In this document: piece by piece, positions 18,317-27,034 of the stretch
Position numbering within the stretch: position 1 is the first letter of the stretch
Layout of the letters: the number at the start of each line of letters is the position of its first letter
Assembly: GCA_002699585.1 (NCBI GenBank)
Contig: PABP01000038.1
Location: 1-64,000, forward strand
Source of the DNA: Anaerolineaceae bacterium
GTDB lineage: Bacteria; Chloroflexota; Anaerolineae; Aggregatilineales; Phototrophicaceae
Direction: 5' to 3'
Length of the DNA: 64,000 nucleotides
The notes under the pieces: generated by a model
What the model saw: only the letters and a program-made list of their open reading frames with translations
Database searches by the model: none
Told to the model about the DNA's origin: nothing
Made by a program: the position numbers and the translations under genes

Positions 18317-19420
18317 CTAGGATAAAGTAAACTCCGGCAGTTTAATAATCTTGCCGCCCTGCATAGCCGATTCATGCGCAAGGATACCCACACAGGTCCA
18401 GTTAGCAGATTGCTTCGCATTGGGAAAAGGATCGTTATCTTCTACAATGCTGCGGATGAATTCATTTGCCATATGTGGGTGTGAACCGCCATGCCCCGCG
18501 CCCTGAATGAATGACAGGTGCTGTTCATCCTCGCCGTAGACACCCTTCGTGGTAAAGCTCTGAATCTCTTCTGGCAGCAGATGGGCATAGTCAGGCACTG
18601 TGACGCCTTTAGGGTCTTCGCCAGTGTGGACGATCGGTTCACTATGTTCGATCAATGGCCATTCATAAGACATTTTGCTGCCATAGACATCAAAACTCTC
18701 TATGTACTGGCGGGCTGTGTTGAACAGAGACCGACTAACTTCTGCGGAAAGATCGCTATTATGCATCTTGATATGAGCTGTTTCTATTGCGAAGGGTGAA
18801 CCGTATTTTTCGATTAAGTTCTCATCGATACTGCCAGAACCAAAACAGGAGACATATTCCGCATCAGCCTGGGCCATTGCCAAACAGGGACTAACAACAT
18901 GGGTGGCATAGTGCATCGGCGGTAGGCCCTCCCAGTAACCGGGCCAGCCAGCCATCTCTTGGTGGTGGGCAGCCCGTAAAAATTGAAGTTTGCCTAGTTG
19001 ACCCGTATCGCGCAGTTCACGAACGTAGAGAAATTCCCGGCTGTAGATAACGGTTTCCATCATCATGTATTTTTTACCGGATTCTTGTTGGGCTTTGATG
19101 ATGGCCTCACACTCATCGACTGTTGTTGCCATCGGGACAGTACAGGCCGTATGTTTCCCAGCCTTCAAAGAAGCAATGCTCTGCTCTGCATGGAGATGAA
19201 TAGGCGAATTGATATGGACGGCATCAACTTGTGGGTCAGCCAACAGGTCGCCGATGTCTGTATAACGTTTTTCTACACCGAAAGCATCGCCTATCTCATT
19301 GAGTTTGCTCTCTGTGCGCTGGCATATAGCGTACATATTGGTATGGGGATGCTGCTGATAAATAGGGATGAATTCCGCGCCAAACCCCAGACCAACAATC
19401 GCAACATTTATTTTTTCCAT
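18317..19420 (-). CDS. Gfo/Idh/MocA-family oxidoreductase
   Basis: 367 residues. N-terminal NAD(P) fold (INVAIVGLGFGAEFIP), the strand DAVHINSPIHLHAEQSIASLKAGKH with the family pattern around the Lys-His, then TACTVPMATTVDEC where EKP is normally found, so this position is divergent (TVP instead of EKP). The C-terminal half is the Gfo/Idh substrate domain. The family oxidises or epimerises sugars, inositols and sugar acids. Co-transcribed with the sulfatase, it fits a pathway for a sulfated or oxidised sugar; the substrate is not readable. Confidence 0.85.
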   Translation of the reverse strand: MEKINVAIVGLGFGAEFIPIYQQHPHTNMYAICQRTESKLNEIGDAFGVEKRYTDIGDLLADPQVDAVHINSPIHLHAEQSIASLKAGKHTACTVPMATTVDECEAIIKAQQESGKKYMMMETVIYSREFLYVRELRDTGQLGKLQFLRAAHHQEMAGWPGYWEGLPPMHYATHVVSPCLAMAQADAEYVSCFGSGSIDENLIEKYGSPFAIETAHIKMHNSDLSAEVSRSLFNTARQYIESFDVYGSKMSYEWPLIEHSEPIVHTGEDPKGVTVPDYAHLLPEEIQSFTTKGVYGEDEQHLSFIQGAGHGGSHPHMANEFIRSIVEDNDPFPNAKQSANWTCVGILAHESAMQGGKIIKLPEFTLS

Positions 19421-20303
19421 AAGGGTGCTCCAAAAAAGCTTCTAAGGCATCAACTATGAAGTCAGTGGCTGCACGCATCGGATTGACATTCTTTATGTAG
19501 AGTCATCCAACACAAGACTTTACGCCGATTGATATTTTAAGCATTTGGAGCTAGCAAGCATGAATACTTGGAAGGAAAGTGACTAGGTAGAAGTACCTAT
19601 TATATGCGACCGGCCCGAAGCATCTTTCGCATGTCAAGGACGAGCCTGATCTCATGTCGTATCTGATACCTGCTCAGCCAATGCAAACAAACTTAATTTG
19701 GTCAAAAAGCTCGAATGCAGTTGCCTTGGAGGAGTTCGACGCGACACGAGGAACTACGTCGATTCGTTTGTGCAGCTATCTTTTTTTCGAAGAAGAGTAA
19801 GGATCGAAAAGCTTGCCTGACAAATTAGAATGGAGCTTTAACTTGGATAAGGGACACATACCATAACGTTTACCAACTACCATGGCTTCCCTCAATTAAC
19901 CAGCGAACTCAATAAAATCTATATTGCCTGTATTCAATATCATAGAAGCCGCATTGATTGACAAGGCGAGGACTTGTATAGCAGAGTTCGTAATAGCGAC
20001 ACTACCTACGGATTCAGACAAAGCGAGATTGATCGAGATTCATGGGGAAGATGGACCTATCGCTTCACCTGCAATCGCTAAATACAGTCAAACAATCCCT
20101 CACTACTCTGTAAAGGTGAGGGATTGCCTTTGGAAGTATCCTCTTCCCTCCTGGTTTCCCTCCCCCCCCCGGTGGGTAACGGAATGCTCGCTATCTTATA
20201 GAGTTGAAATGAGTCAGCTCTGACACTTGCAAGTCTTGGCACTCAAGCCATACATAGCACTCTTAACTTATTCATCGAAAGAGATAAAGAGAAGGGATAA
20301 ATT
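19421..20303. other. 883-bp gap without a recognised gene
   Basis: No convincing coding region. It contains the perfect hairpin at 20093-20126 and a run of ten C at 20162-20170 and its flank (CCCTCCCCCCCCCCGG). The right end should hold the promoter of the NTF2-like gene, which has the SD AGAAGGGA before its GTG start. Confidence 0.5.
20093..20126. terminator. Perfect hairpin, possible terminator without T-run
   Basis: Stem CAATCCCTCAC / GTGAGGGATTG, 11 bp perfect, 12-nt loop. Neither side has a proper T-run (CCTTTGG follows on the plus strand), so termination is uncertain. No gene ends nearby on the plus strand. Confidence 0.4.
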
Positions 20304-20786
20304 GTGCTAAAGCTCACTTCAAAACTACTCATCGTACTGGTACTCGCCTTCAGCATTGGATTCGTGATCGCCCAAGAAGAGGATATGGTAGACGAAGAAG
20401 CCATCGACGCTATCACAGCAGTGGTCGTTGATGCTTATGGGGAACATGTCAACAACCACGATGCCGCTGGCTATGTCACCATGTTCACGGAAGATGTCTT
20501 ATGGTCGCCGCCGAATGGTCCTGATCAAACAGATGCCGAAGGGATTCAGGCTGCGGTGCAGGGCTTATTTGATCGGTTCGAATTCGATGTTCAACCACAG
20601 GCTGATGAAGTTGAAATACTTGGGAATATGGCTTATGTGGTTGGTGCTGTGCACGGTGTGTTGACGCCCCGCTCTGGTGACGATCCTGTGACCATCCACT
20701 TCCGCGTCATTTGGCTGCTTGGTAATGAAGATGGTGAATGGAAAATCGCCCGGCAGATCTGGAATAACAAACCAGTAGATGCATAA
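20304..20786 (+). CDS. Secreted SnoaL/SgcJ-like (NTF2 fold) protein
   Basis: 160 residues, GTG start at 20304 supported by AGAAGGGA 8 bases upstream and by the signal peptide it opens (KLLIVLVLAFSIGFVIAQEED). The mature part is an NTF2-like cone: AITAVVVDAYGEHVNNHDAAGYVTMFTEDVLWSPPNG, IQAAVQGLFDRFEF, VHFRVIWLL and WKIARQIWN. SgcJ/EcaC and SnoaL-like members often act as hydrolases or isomerases or simply bind small molecules. The function here is unknown, but a second NTF2-like protein with a membrane leader occurs at 42535. Confidence 0.75.
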   Translation: MLKLTSKLLIVLVLAFSIGFVIAQEEDMVDEEAIDAITAVVVDAYGEHVNNHDAAGYVTMFTEDVLWSPPNGPDQTDAEGIQAAVQGLFDRFEFDVQPQADEVEILGNMAYVVGAVHGVLTPRSGDDPVTIHFRVIWLLGNEDGEWKIARQIWNNKPVDA

Positions 20787-20897
20787 GCAGGTGGCTTAGA
20801 TTGAAATGCTTGTGCAGACATGGCGTACTATGAGGTAAGTAGGTGTGGGGAAAAATTGACGCCAGTAATTGCATCTAAGTCACCAAATTACTAATCT

Positions 20898-20932
20898 ACT
20901 AGAGAGGTTAGTCAGCAATCAACCTCTCTAGT
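20898..20932. other. 12-bp inverted repeat between NTF2-like and DUF1059 genes
   Basis: ACTAGAGAGGTT / AACCTCTCTAGT with an 11-nt loop. On the plus strand A5 follows instead of T, so it is not a standard terminator. It could be an mRNA-processing or protein-binding element ahead of the DUF1059 gene, whose ATG is 40 bp further on. Confidence 0.55.
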
Positions 20933-20971
20933 AAAAACGAAATATAAATACATTAATCTAGGAGAAACACA

Positions 20972-21163
20972 ATGGCAAAAGTACTGCGTTGTAAACATAT
21001 CGGGCCTGATGCTAACTGCAAATTTGTAGCACGTGGCGAGACAGAAAAAGACATTCTTCAGCAAGTGGCTGCTCACGCTAAAGATGTCCATGGACTTGCA
21101 GAAGTTCCGCCGGAACTGGTGCAGGCGGCTCTATCCAAAATCACAGAAGAGGAAGCCTCTTAA
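20972..21163 (+). CDS. DUF1059 family small protein
   Basis: 63 residues with the SD AGGAGAAA. The sequence shows the family pattern: MAKVLRCKHIGPDANCKFVARGET with two Cys spaced seven residues apart, then LQQVAAHAKDVHGL with His residues, and a C-terminal helix. The Cys/His pattern suggests a small metal-binding or redox-related fold, but DUF1059 has no established function. It converges on the regulator gene at 21182 with an 18-bp gap. Confidence 0.85.
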   Translation: MAKVLRCKHIGPDANCKFVARGETEKDILQQVAAHAKDVHGLAEVPPELVQAALSKITEEEAS

Positions 21164-21181
21164 GTATTATTGGCTATGTCC

Positions 21182-23677
21182 TTACAATGTGAAGACCTGC
21201 TCGATAATCGTATCAATAGGCGGCAATTCAAAGGGTTCCCGGTGTGCGATGAGCGTCCCCGGGAGCTTCTCTTTCAAAGTCAATTTGATGTTTTCAATAC
21301 GATTGTCTGTTTCGACATCTTTGAAAGTTGAATAAGGTATGGAAGTCAGAAGTTTACAAGCTTTTTCATATTTTTCTTCAATAACTAACAACTCTAACAT
21401 GCTCACCAAGATTTCGACCATGAGAGGATAAGCTTCGATATTCTGAGCAGTTTGCATGGCATCACGAAAGTACTGTCGCGCAAGTTGCAGTTCTCCGAGT
21501 CGGCAAACATTGTCCCCGAGATTAATCAAAGCGGCTGTCGTACCCCAAAGATCACCAAGATTGCGACAAAGCGATAAACTCTCCTCGCAATAGTCTTTGC
21601 CTTCTTCGTATTCTCTTTGCATATAAGATGTGCGTCCCAAGTTGGTGAGAGCCGCTGCGATACCATGACGATCATGCAATTTTTCGCAGATATTGAGACT
21701 TGCTTGGTAATAATATTTTGCTTCGTCGAGTTTGCCCAAATCGTGGGCGAAAGCTCCCAGATTAACTAAAGACGTTGCGACGCCATGCTGGTCATCAAGA
21801 CGTTTTGAGATAACAAGACTACGTTTACAGGTTGCCTCAGCTTGATTCAAATCTCCGATGCGATAAAATCCCACTGATAGATTGTTCAAAGTGCTGGCTA
21901 TACTCCACTCATCTTCCAATTGCTGGAAGATGGCCAGGCCCTCTTCAATGAGTTGTACGGCTTTATTATAATCCCCTAATGAGCACGTCACATCAGCGAG
22001 GTTATTAAGAATGAACGCAACTTCATCCTTGGCTTCTGCCTTTTCGAGCACATTCAGAGCTGTTTCGAGCAGTTGTTTGGCCTGCTCATAATGCCCCAAA
22101 CGATGCACTAAGCTACCTTGCCTTGCCAAGACACGTCCGAGTAATGGTCTCTTATTACTTGTCACGCTGGTTTCTGTCAATGAGGTAATGGCGAAGCTGA
22201 ATAGCTCAATGCCTTCATTGATGCGGCTGCGCATACTAAAGAAATAATACAGACTCTTGAGATAGTCTTCAATCAGATCTATTGCTTCTTGCTTGACGGC
22301 ATGATACCAACCAGCTCGTATGTTTTCGATGTCTTGCTCGATGCTATCAAGCGCAGACAATTGTTCACGCCCTCTTAATTGCGATCTAAGACCAGATAGT
22401 TTTTCCCCAAAGTAGCCACAATGTGCTTGTTGCGTTATTTCTATGTCACCCACAGTCAAGAGCTGATGCTCGGCAAATTGACGGAGTAAGTTATGCATCC
22501 GATAGCGATGTTGCTTATCATGCCAGATTAGTGACTTACTGATAAAAGATTGTAGAATGGGGAAGCTGGCACCGGCGATCTTTTCACTGGCTTCTCGCGT
22601 ATATCCGCCACGAAAAACAGATAGCTTCATCAGAATGTTTTGCTCGGGTTCTGAAAGGCGTTGCCAGGTGTTCTGGAAGACCGCACGGATGCTTTTTTGT
22701 CGCTGTGGAATATCACGAACATTGGATGATAAAAAGTCAATGCTTCTTACAATTTCATCAGCAATTTCGCCCAATGATAAAGTGTCGACCCAAGATGCGG
22801 CTAGAATAATGCCCAAAGGCATACCACCAACCAAGCCGCATATACGCCATAGCGAATACATCTCGTGAGGATCAAATTCAAAGTCACTTTTGATGCGTCG
22901 TGCGCTTTGTAAAAACAATGACGCTGCATCAGATTCAAGAAAGGCTTCTGTAATCCGATTATCCTGAAATGTCATGCCGACAATGTTATACACCGTTTCA
23001 AACGTCAGCCGTAAACGCTCACGCGAAGTGACTATGATTTGAATGTTCGGTGCATATTCCAGTATGTCAGAAACAATTGTTGCCTTATCGAGCAGATGTT
23101 CAAAATTGTCTAGGATCAGCAGTAAGTTTTTGCTCTGTAAATATTGAAGAAGTTGTTGCTTAAGATCACGGCCATCTTGTTGAAACCGATAGTCGAGCCC
23201 TTCAGCGATGGTCGGAATAATGAACTCAACTTGGTCTTCTATTGAAGTCAAGTCGATGAAATAGATGCCATCATGAAATAGCTGGTCATTTTCTTGATTC
23301 GTGTTTGTCGCATTTGCTCCAATGTATTCTGCCAATGCGATAGCCAAACGTGACTTCCCCATTCCCCCCGGTGCAATGATTGAAATCAATCGAATATTAG
23401 GATTGTGCGCGTATGCAAATAGATCACGCAGTTCTTGTTCTCGCCCAACAAAATCATTCAACTGCGTTGGTAAGTTTTTTATTGTCCGTGTCAGCGTGTC
23501 TTCGTCACTCGATTCATCCTGCATATGTAAACCGAGTTGTCCTGCAATGACGATGGCGTGATCTCGGTCCTCAGCACCGAGCTTATTATATATCTGGCGG
23601 ATATACCATCGCACTGTACTATGAGCGATGAAAAGTTCTTCCGCTATTTCACGATTGGATAATCCCCCAGCAATCAA
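21182..23677 (-). CDS. NB-ARC/TPR LuxR-type transcriptional regulator (N-terminal HTH, damaged start)
   Basis: 831 residues in the intact frame. It begins inside a LuxR HTH (IAGGLSNREIAEELFIAHSTVRWYIRQIYNKLG), followed by an NB-ARC-type STAND ATPase with Walker A IIAPGGMGKSRLA (about 101-112) and LLLILDNFEHLL, then at least six TPR units from about residue 500 (for example EVAFILNNLADVTCSLGDYNKAVQLIEEGL). The first part of the HTH (ESLSERETEILSL) is encoded upstream in the same frame, but no ATG, GTG or TTG exists there. An ATG at 23757 with a good promoter behind it is in another frame, so a base seems to be missing. The signal is unknown. Confidence 0.8.
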   Translation of the reverse strand: MIAGGLSNREIAEELFIAHSTVRWYIRQIYNKLGAEDRDHAIVIAGQLGLHMQDESSDEDTLTRTIKNLPTQLNDFVGREQELRDLFAYAHNPNIRLISIIAPGGMGKSRLAIALAEYIGANATNTNQENDQLFHDGIYFIDLTSIEDQVEFIIPTIAEGLDYRFQQDGRDLKQQLLQYLQSKNLLLILDNFEHLLDKATIVSDILEYAPNIQIIVTSRERLRLTFETVYNIVGMTFQDNRITEAFLESDAASLFLQSARRIKSDFEFDPHEMYSLWRICGLVGGMPLGIILAASWVDTLSLGEIADEIVRSIDFLSSNVRDIPQRQKSIRAVFQNTWQRLSEPEQNILMKLSVFRGGYTREASEKIAGASFPILQSFISKSLIWHDKQHRYRMHNLLRQFAEHQLLTVGDIEITQQAHCGYFGEKLSGLRSQLRGREQLSALDSIEQDIENIRAGWYHAVKQEAIDLIEDYLKSLYYFFSMRSRINEGIELFSFAITSLTETSVTSNKRPLLGRVLARQGSLVHRLGHYEQAKQLLETALNVLEKAEAKDEVAFILNNLADVTCSLGDYNKAVQLIEEGLAIFQQLEDEWSIASTLNNLSVGFYRIGDLNQAEATCKRSLVISKRLDDQHGVATSLVNLGAFAHDLGKLDEAKYYYQASLNICEKLHDRHGIAAALTNLGRTSYMQREYEEGKDYCEESLSLCRNLGDLWGTTAALINLGDNVCRLGELQLARQYFRDAMQTAQNIEAYPLMVEILVSMLELLVIEEKYEKACKLLTSIPYSTFKDVETDNRIENIKLTLKEKLPGTLIAHREPFELPPIDTIIEQVFTL

Positions 23678-23757
23678 AGAGAGGATTTCGGTTTCACGTT
23701 CTGATAACGACTCATACGGTATTGAATTGGAAATGATGTTGTACCCCTCATACTCAT
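23678..23757 (-). pseudogene. 5' end of the NB-ARC LuxR gene, out of frame
   Basis: ATG at 23757 (and 23751) opens MSMRG. After the GGGG tract (CCCC on the plus strand at 23744-23747) the frame continues to a stop, while the frame one base away encodes YNIISNSIPYESLSERETEI and runs straight into the regulator. One extra G in the tract would join the two. It is thus a one-base deletion, a sequencing error or a switchable tract. Confidence 0.65.
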
Positions 23758-23790
23758 TTCAAATCCGTTTAAGGAGAAAATTTCCGTATG

Positions 23791-23819
23791 ATAATACTAG
23801 TCTATTATCAGCATTTCAA
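23791..23819 (-). promoter_or_regulatory. Promoter of the NB-ARC LuxR gene
   Basis: On the minus strand TTGAAA (23819-23814), 17-bp spacer, TATTAT (23796-23791). The implied start of transcription near 23784 is about 27 bases before the ATG at 23757, which supports that ATG as the ancestral start. The gap to the divergent regulator gene also has a direct repeat GGGTATCTC at 23875-23883 and 23889-23897. Confidence 0.6.
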
Positions 23820-24090
23820 ATTTATAGACATATGTAGAGATGCCAGAACTCTATGCTTCCGCATTTCTATTTTGGGGTATCTCCTTTAGGGTATCTCAGC
23901 CTACTCGATTATGATCAACAACACCTTCGAAACCAATACACTCTACCAAACTAGGGGATTGCCACCGTTTATCTGGAGTCCCCAGGTAGCCGGAATTTCA
24001 GTGAACGCCTCAGAACGTACAGGTAGTCGGAACGCTAAGTATTGGATATTCTAGCCTCATACTTCGGTCCTCTACAGATTGTTGGCAGCC

Positions 24091-26724
24091 ATGAACCTAC
24101 TATATGAAGGATTGTCACAGAGGAAACTATTCCCACCTGCTGTATCTAGCAATACGATCCTGCGTCCATCACTCCTTAAGACACTCGTTAAAACACTTGA
24201 TACGCGCCTGACGCTCGTTTCAGCGTCGACTGGGTTCGGCAAATCAACTCTGGTGAGCCAATGGTTACGGACTGTTGAGCAAGTTTCGTTTGGGTGGTAT
24301 GCACTGGATGAAGATGATAATGATCCAGTCCGATTCTTTCGCTATCTACGGGCAATCATCCAGATCGCATTTGGCTTACGGATAGATCAATCTAATATCG
24401 TTTATCCAGTCACTACAGATGTGCTCTCTGATGTACTCATCAACTTGTTAAATCAAGTTGTTCTTGATGACGATCTTTCCTATGTGATTGTTCTAGACGA
24501 TTTCCATCTGATTCATAATCATATTGTCGAAATGCTCGTCATGACGTTGCTAGAGCACATGCCAGATGCGTGCCACTTGCTCCTCATCAGCCGTGTTGAT
24601 CCGCCGATTCCCTTAGGCCGGTTGCGAGCCCAGGGCCAGCTCACTGAAATTCGGCAGCATGATTTACGATTTAGTTCAGAAGATGCAACCCAGTTTTTCA
24701 ATACTCGACTCGAGCAACCGCTATCCCTTCAACAAGTACACCATCTCCATCAGCGAACTGAAGGATGGATTGCTGGACTCCAATTGGCCGCGCTAGCCAT
24801 TGCAAATACGGGGGAGAATCGGCAGGCGTTTATCAAGGACTTCAAAGGCAATCATCACTATATCGTTGATTATCTTTATGATGAGGTTTGGAGCCACTTG
24901 GCAGCGGAGGTCCAGAATTTTCTTCTTGAAACGTGCATTCTTGATCGTTTCAATGCCAAGTTATGTAATGCTATACGGCAAAAAGCAGATAGCGCCACCT
25001 ACCTCGCATACCTTGAACAGAATAACCTGTTCGTCATTCCGCTGGACGAACAACGCGAATGGTATCGTTACCATCACCTATTTGTCGATCTACTCCGTCA
25101 GCGGCTGCCAGAAGATATGTCCGATTATCATATACGGGTTAGCGAGTGGTACTTGCAAGATGACCCTGACCTGGAAAACATCTACTCAGCGATTAAACAC
25201 GAATTTGCTGGCAAGGCCCCTGCGCGTGTCGCTGCGATACTTGAAGCATATGGCGATGCGCTGTGGGAAAGTGGCCAACACGATCACATCCGGCAATGGC
25301 TCGATAAATTGTCAGAGAGATCGCTCAAGAAGTATCCGAAGGTAAATATTCTCCGTGCCTGGTTAGATATAACAAGTGGCAACTATTCGCGCGCCCATCA
25401 TTGGCTGGCATCCATCGACGAATCCTCTATAAGCCCTGTTCTTTTGGGACAAGTTCTGGCTGTGAAAGCCTTCCTCGCCACATTTGAAGGGCGGCTTAAC
25501 GATACCATTCTGTACGCAAGCCAAGCTCTAGATTTACTCGATGGAACGAACTCTACCTGGCGTAGTACTGCCGCTATCGCTCTCGGTGATGCCCACAGCA
25601 TCATGCGCACTTTCAACAAAGCTATTCCCGCTTATCAACAAGCTATCCAGACCAGCCAGCAGTCGAACAATCCCTATTTGACATTGAATGCGGTCTTCAA
25701 ACTGGCCGGAGCTTATCGCCAGCGTGGGTTACTGCAAAAAGCACATGATATTTGTTCCAGCTATATCGATTATGCTGATGAAGTTGGACTGGCACATACT
25801 ACGCTCGCCGGTTGCTTATTGGGTATGCGCGGCGATATTCAGGGCGAATGGTTCGGGCTAGCTGCCGCACTAAACGATACGCAAAAAGCACTCGATGCCA
25901 GCGCTAACAGCTATCATATTGGCTTGCTGGGATGGATTTACCTTTTTCGCTTACGGGTCTTGCTTTCTGCGCGACAACTGGATGAATTCGATACGACATT
26001 TAGCCTGTTTAGGGAGTTAACCCAGGCAAGTGGCTTACCACCCTGGTTGACATCGCCATTTTCGGCATTACAGGGTTTGAGATGGTTGGTCGCTAATGAC
26101 ATCGCCAAGGCTCGTAACTGGGCGCTTGAACATAACTTGAACACAGAAACACCCGTTGTTCTCGCGCGTATTTTTGAGTTTACGACCTATGCGCGGTTGC
26201 TGTATGAACAGGGAGAGCTTCACGCATCGCTAGCAATGACAGATCGCATCATAAAGAGTCTGTTGGAAAGCAGTCAATTGTCACCGCTTATTGTCACCCA
26301 CATTCTACGCAGCCTGATCTATCAGGAAATGGAACAGCTTGAACCCGCTACTCAAGAGTTAACCAAAGCGCTTGATCTGGCAGAACCAGGCGGTTTGATT
26401 CTCCTGTTTATCGAAGGTGGGCAACCGCTTTACGATCTACTGAACAGACAGCCAAAAACGCCCTTTGTCAGCAAGATAAAGGCTGCTTTTGCAGCCCATA
26501 ATATTTCTCCTCATGCTGAATCTACTTTGACAGAACCACTTAGTGGGCGCGAACTCGATGTACTCAATCTCATCGCAGATGGGTTATCGAATCAGGCGAT
26601 TGCAGATTCGCTGTTTATCAGCCTGAATACCGTGCTTTACCACACCAAAAATATTTACAGCAAATTGGCCGTCCGTCGCCGCACACAAGCGGTGCAACGG
26701 GCGCGCGACCTGAATCTGCTGTAG
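24091..26724 (+). CDS. MalT-like STAND/LuxR transcriptional regulator (module A)
   Basis: 877 residues from ATG 24091 (a TTG 12 bases upstream is in frame). STAND ATPase at the N-terminus with Walker A ASTGFGKST (45-53) and Walker B-like YVIVLDDFHLIHN, then the MalT-type sequence LLLISRVDPPIPLGRLRAQGQLTEIRQ, EGWIAGLQLAALA and a long helical repeat region. It ends with a LuxR HTH (LSGRELDVLNLIADGLSNQAIADSL ... TVLYHTKNIYSKL). Such proteins oligomerise on ATP and inducer binding and activate promoters; the inducer here is unknown. It is followed after 56 bp by the small partner gene and then by an ABC-2 exporter, the likely output. Confidence 0.88.
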   Translation: MNLLYEGLSQRKLFPPAVSSNTILRPSLLKTLVKTLDTRLTLVSASTGFGKSTLVSQWLRTVEQVSFGWYALDEDDNDPVRFFRYLRAIIQIAFGLRIDQSNIVYPVTTDVLSDVLINLLNQVVLDDDLSYVIVLDDFHLIHNHIVEMLVMTLLEHMPDACHLLLISRVDPPIPLGRLRAQGQLTEIRQHDLRFSSEDATQFFNTRLEQPLSLQQVHHLHQRTEGWIAGLQLAALAIANTGENRQAFIKDFKGNHHYIVDYLYDEVWSHLAAEVQNFLLETCILDRFNAKLCNAIRQKADSATYLAYLEQNNLFVIPLDEQREWYRYHHLFVDLLRQRLPEDMSDYHIRVSEWYLQDDPDLENIYSAIKHEFAGKAPARVAAILEAYGDALWESGQHDHIRQWLDKLSERSLKKYPKVNILRAWLDITSGNYSRAHHWLASIDESSISPVLLGQVLAVKAFLATFEGRLNDTILYASQALDLLDGTNSTWRSTAAIALGDAHSIMRTFNKAIPAYQQAIQTSQQSNNPYLTLNAVFKLAGAYRQRGLLQKAHDICSSYIDYADEVGLAHTTLAGCLLGMRGDIQGEWFGLAAALNDTQKALDASANSYHIGLLGWIYLFRLRVLLSARQLDEFDTTFSLFRELTQASGLPPWLTSPFSALQGLRWLVANDIAKARNWALEHNLNTETPVVLARIFEFTTYARLLYEQGELHASLAMTDRIIKSLLESSQLSPLIVTHILRSLIYQEMEQLEPATQELTKALDLAEPGGLILLFIEGGQPLYDLLNRQPKTPFVSKIKAAFAAHNISPHAESTLTEPLSGRELDVLNLIADGLSNQAIADSLFISLNTVLYHTKNIYSKLAVRRRTQAVQRARDLNLL

Positions 26725-26780
26725 GCGAACTACAGTTTCCTGTGGGGACAGGGGTACTTCATCTGACATAGGATGAAGTC

Positions 26781-27017
26781 ATGGTAACTGAACCCGAACA
26801 ACTCCATGCCACGCAACAGAAATATGAAATCATCATTGATGGTCTGCTGGATCAACATTGGGCAACTTGGCTGCATACACTCCAGATGGATCATATTGAT
26901 GAGCACCGAACACGCCTTACTGGCTATTTGCCGGATCAAGCGGCCTTGTTCGGTGTGCTCCAGAAGCTGCACAACATGGGATTGCTGCTGGTGAGTGTTC
27001 GCCGAATCGAAGACTAG
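26781..27017 (+). CDS. Small partner protein of module A
   Basis: 78 residues, AGGATGAAG upstream of the ATG. No named family was recognised. It is clearly homologous to the products at 33181 and 57233. All three share Y-x-I-x(2)-x-G-x-L, a Trp four residues on, a central D-x(3)-T-x-L, DQ-x-AL-x-G-x-L and a C-terminal G-x(2)-L-x-SV. Here the match is YEIIIDGLLDQHWATW, DEHRTRLTGYLPDQAALFGVL and MGLLLVSV. The pattern suggests a compact alternating strand/helix fold. It has no signal peptide or membrane segment. Its constant place after a MalT-like regulator suggests it works with that regulator, for instance as ligand binder or inhibitor; this is inference. Confidence 0.75.
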   Translation: MVTEPEQLHATQQKYEIIIDGLLDQHWATWLHTLQMDHIDEHRTRLTGYLPDQAALFGVLQKLHNMGLLLVSVRRIED

Positions 27018-27034
27018 CGCGAAAGAAAAAGATC

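Noticed and set aside
19924-20223. 99-codon open frame in the gap before the NTF2-like gene
   Set aside because: No ATG start with SD, runs through a hairpin and a C10 tract, no recognisable protein pattern.
21182-23677. TTG at 23677 as true start of the regulator
   Set aside because: It would remove the first helix of the HTH (SERETEIL) that is encoded in frame just upstream, and the promoter points to ATG 23757.
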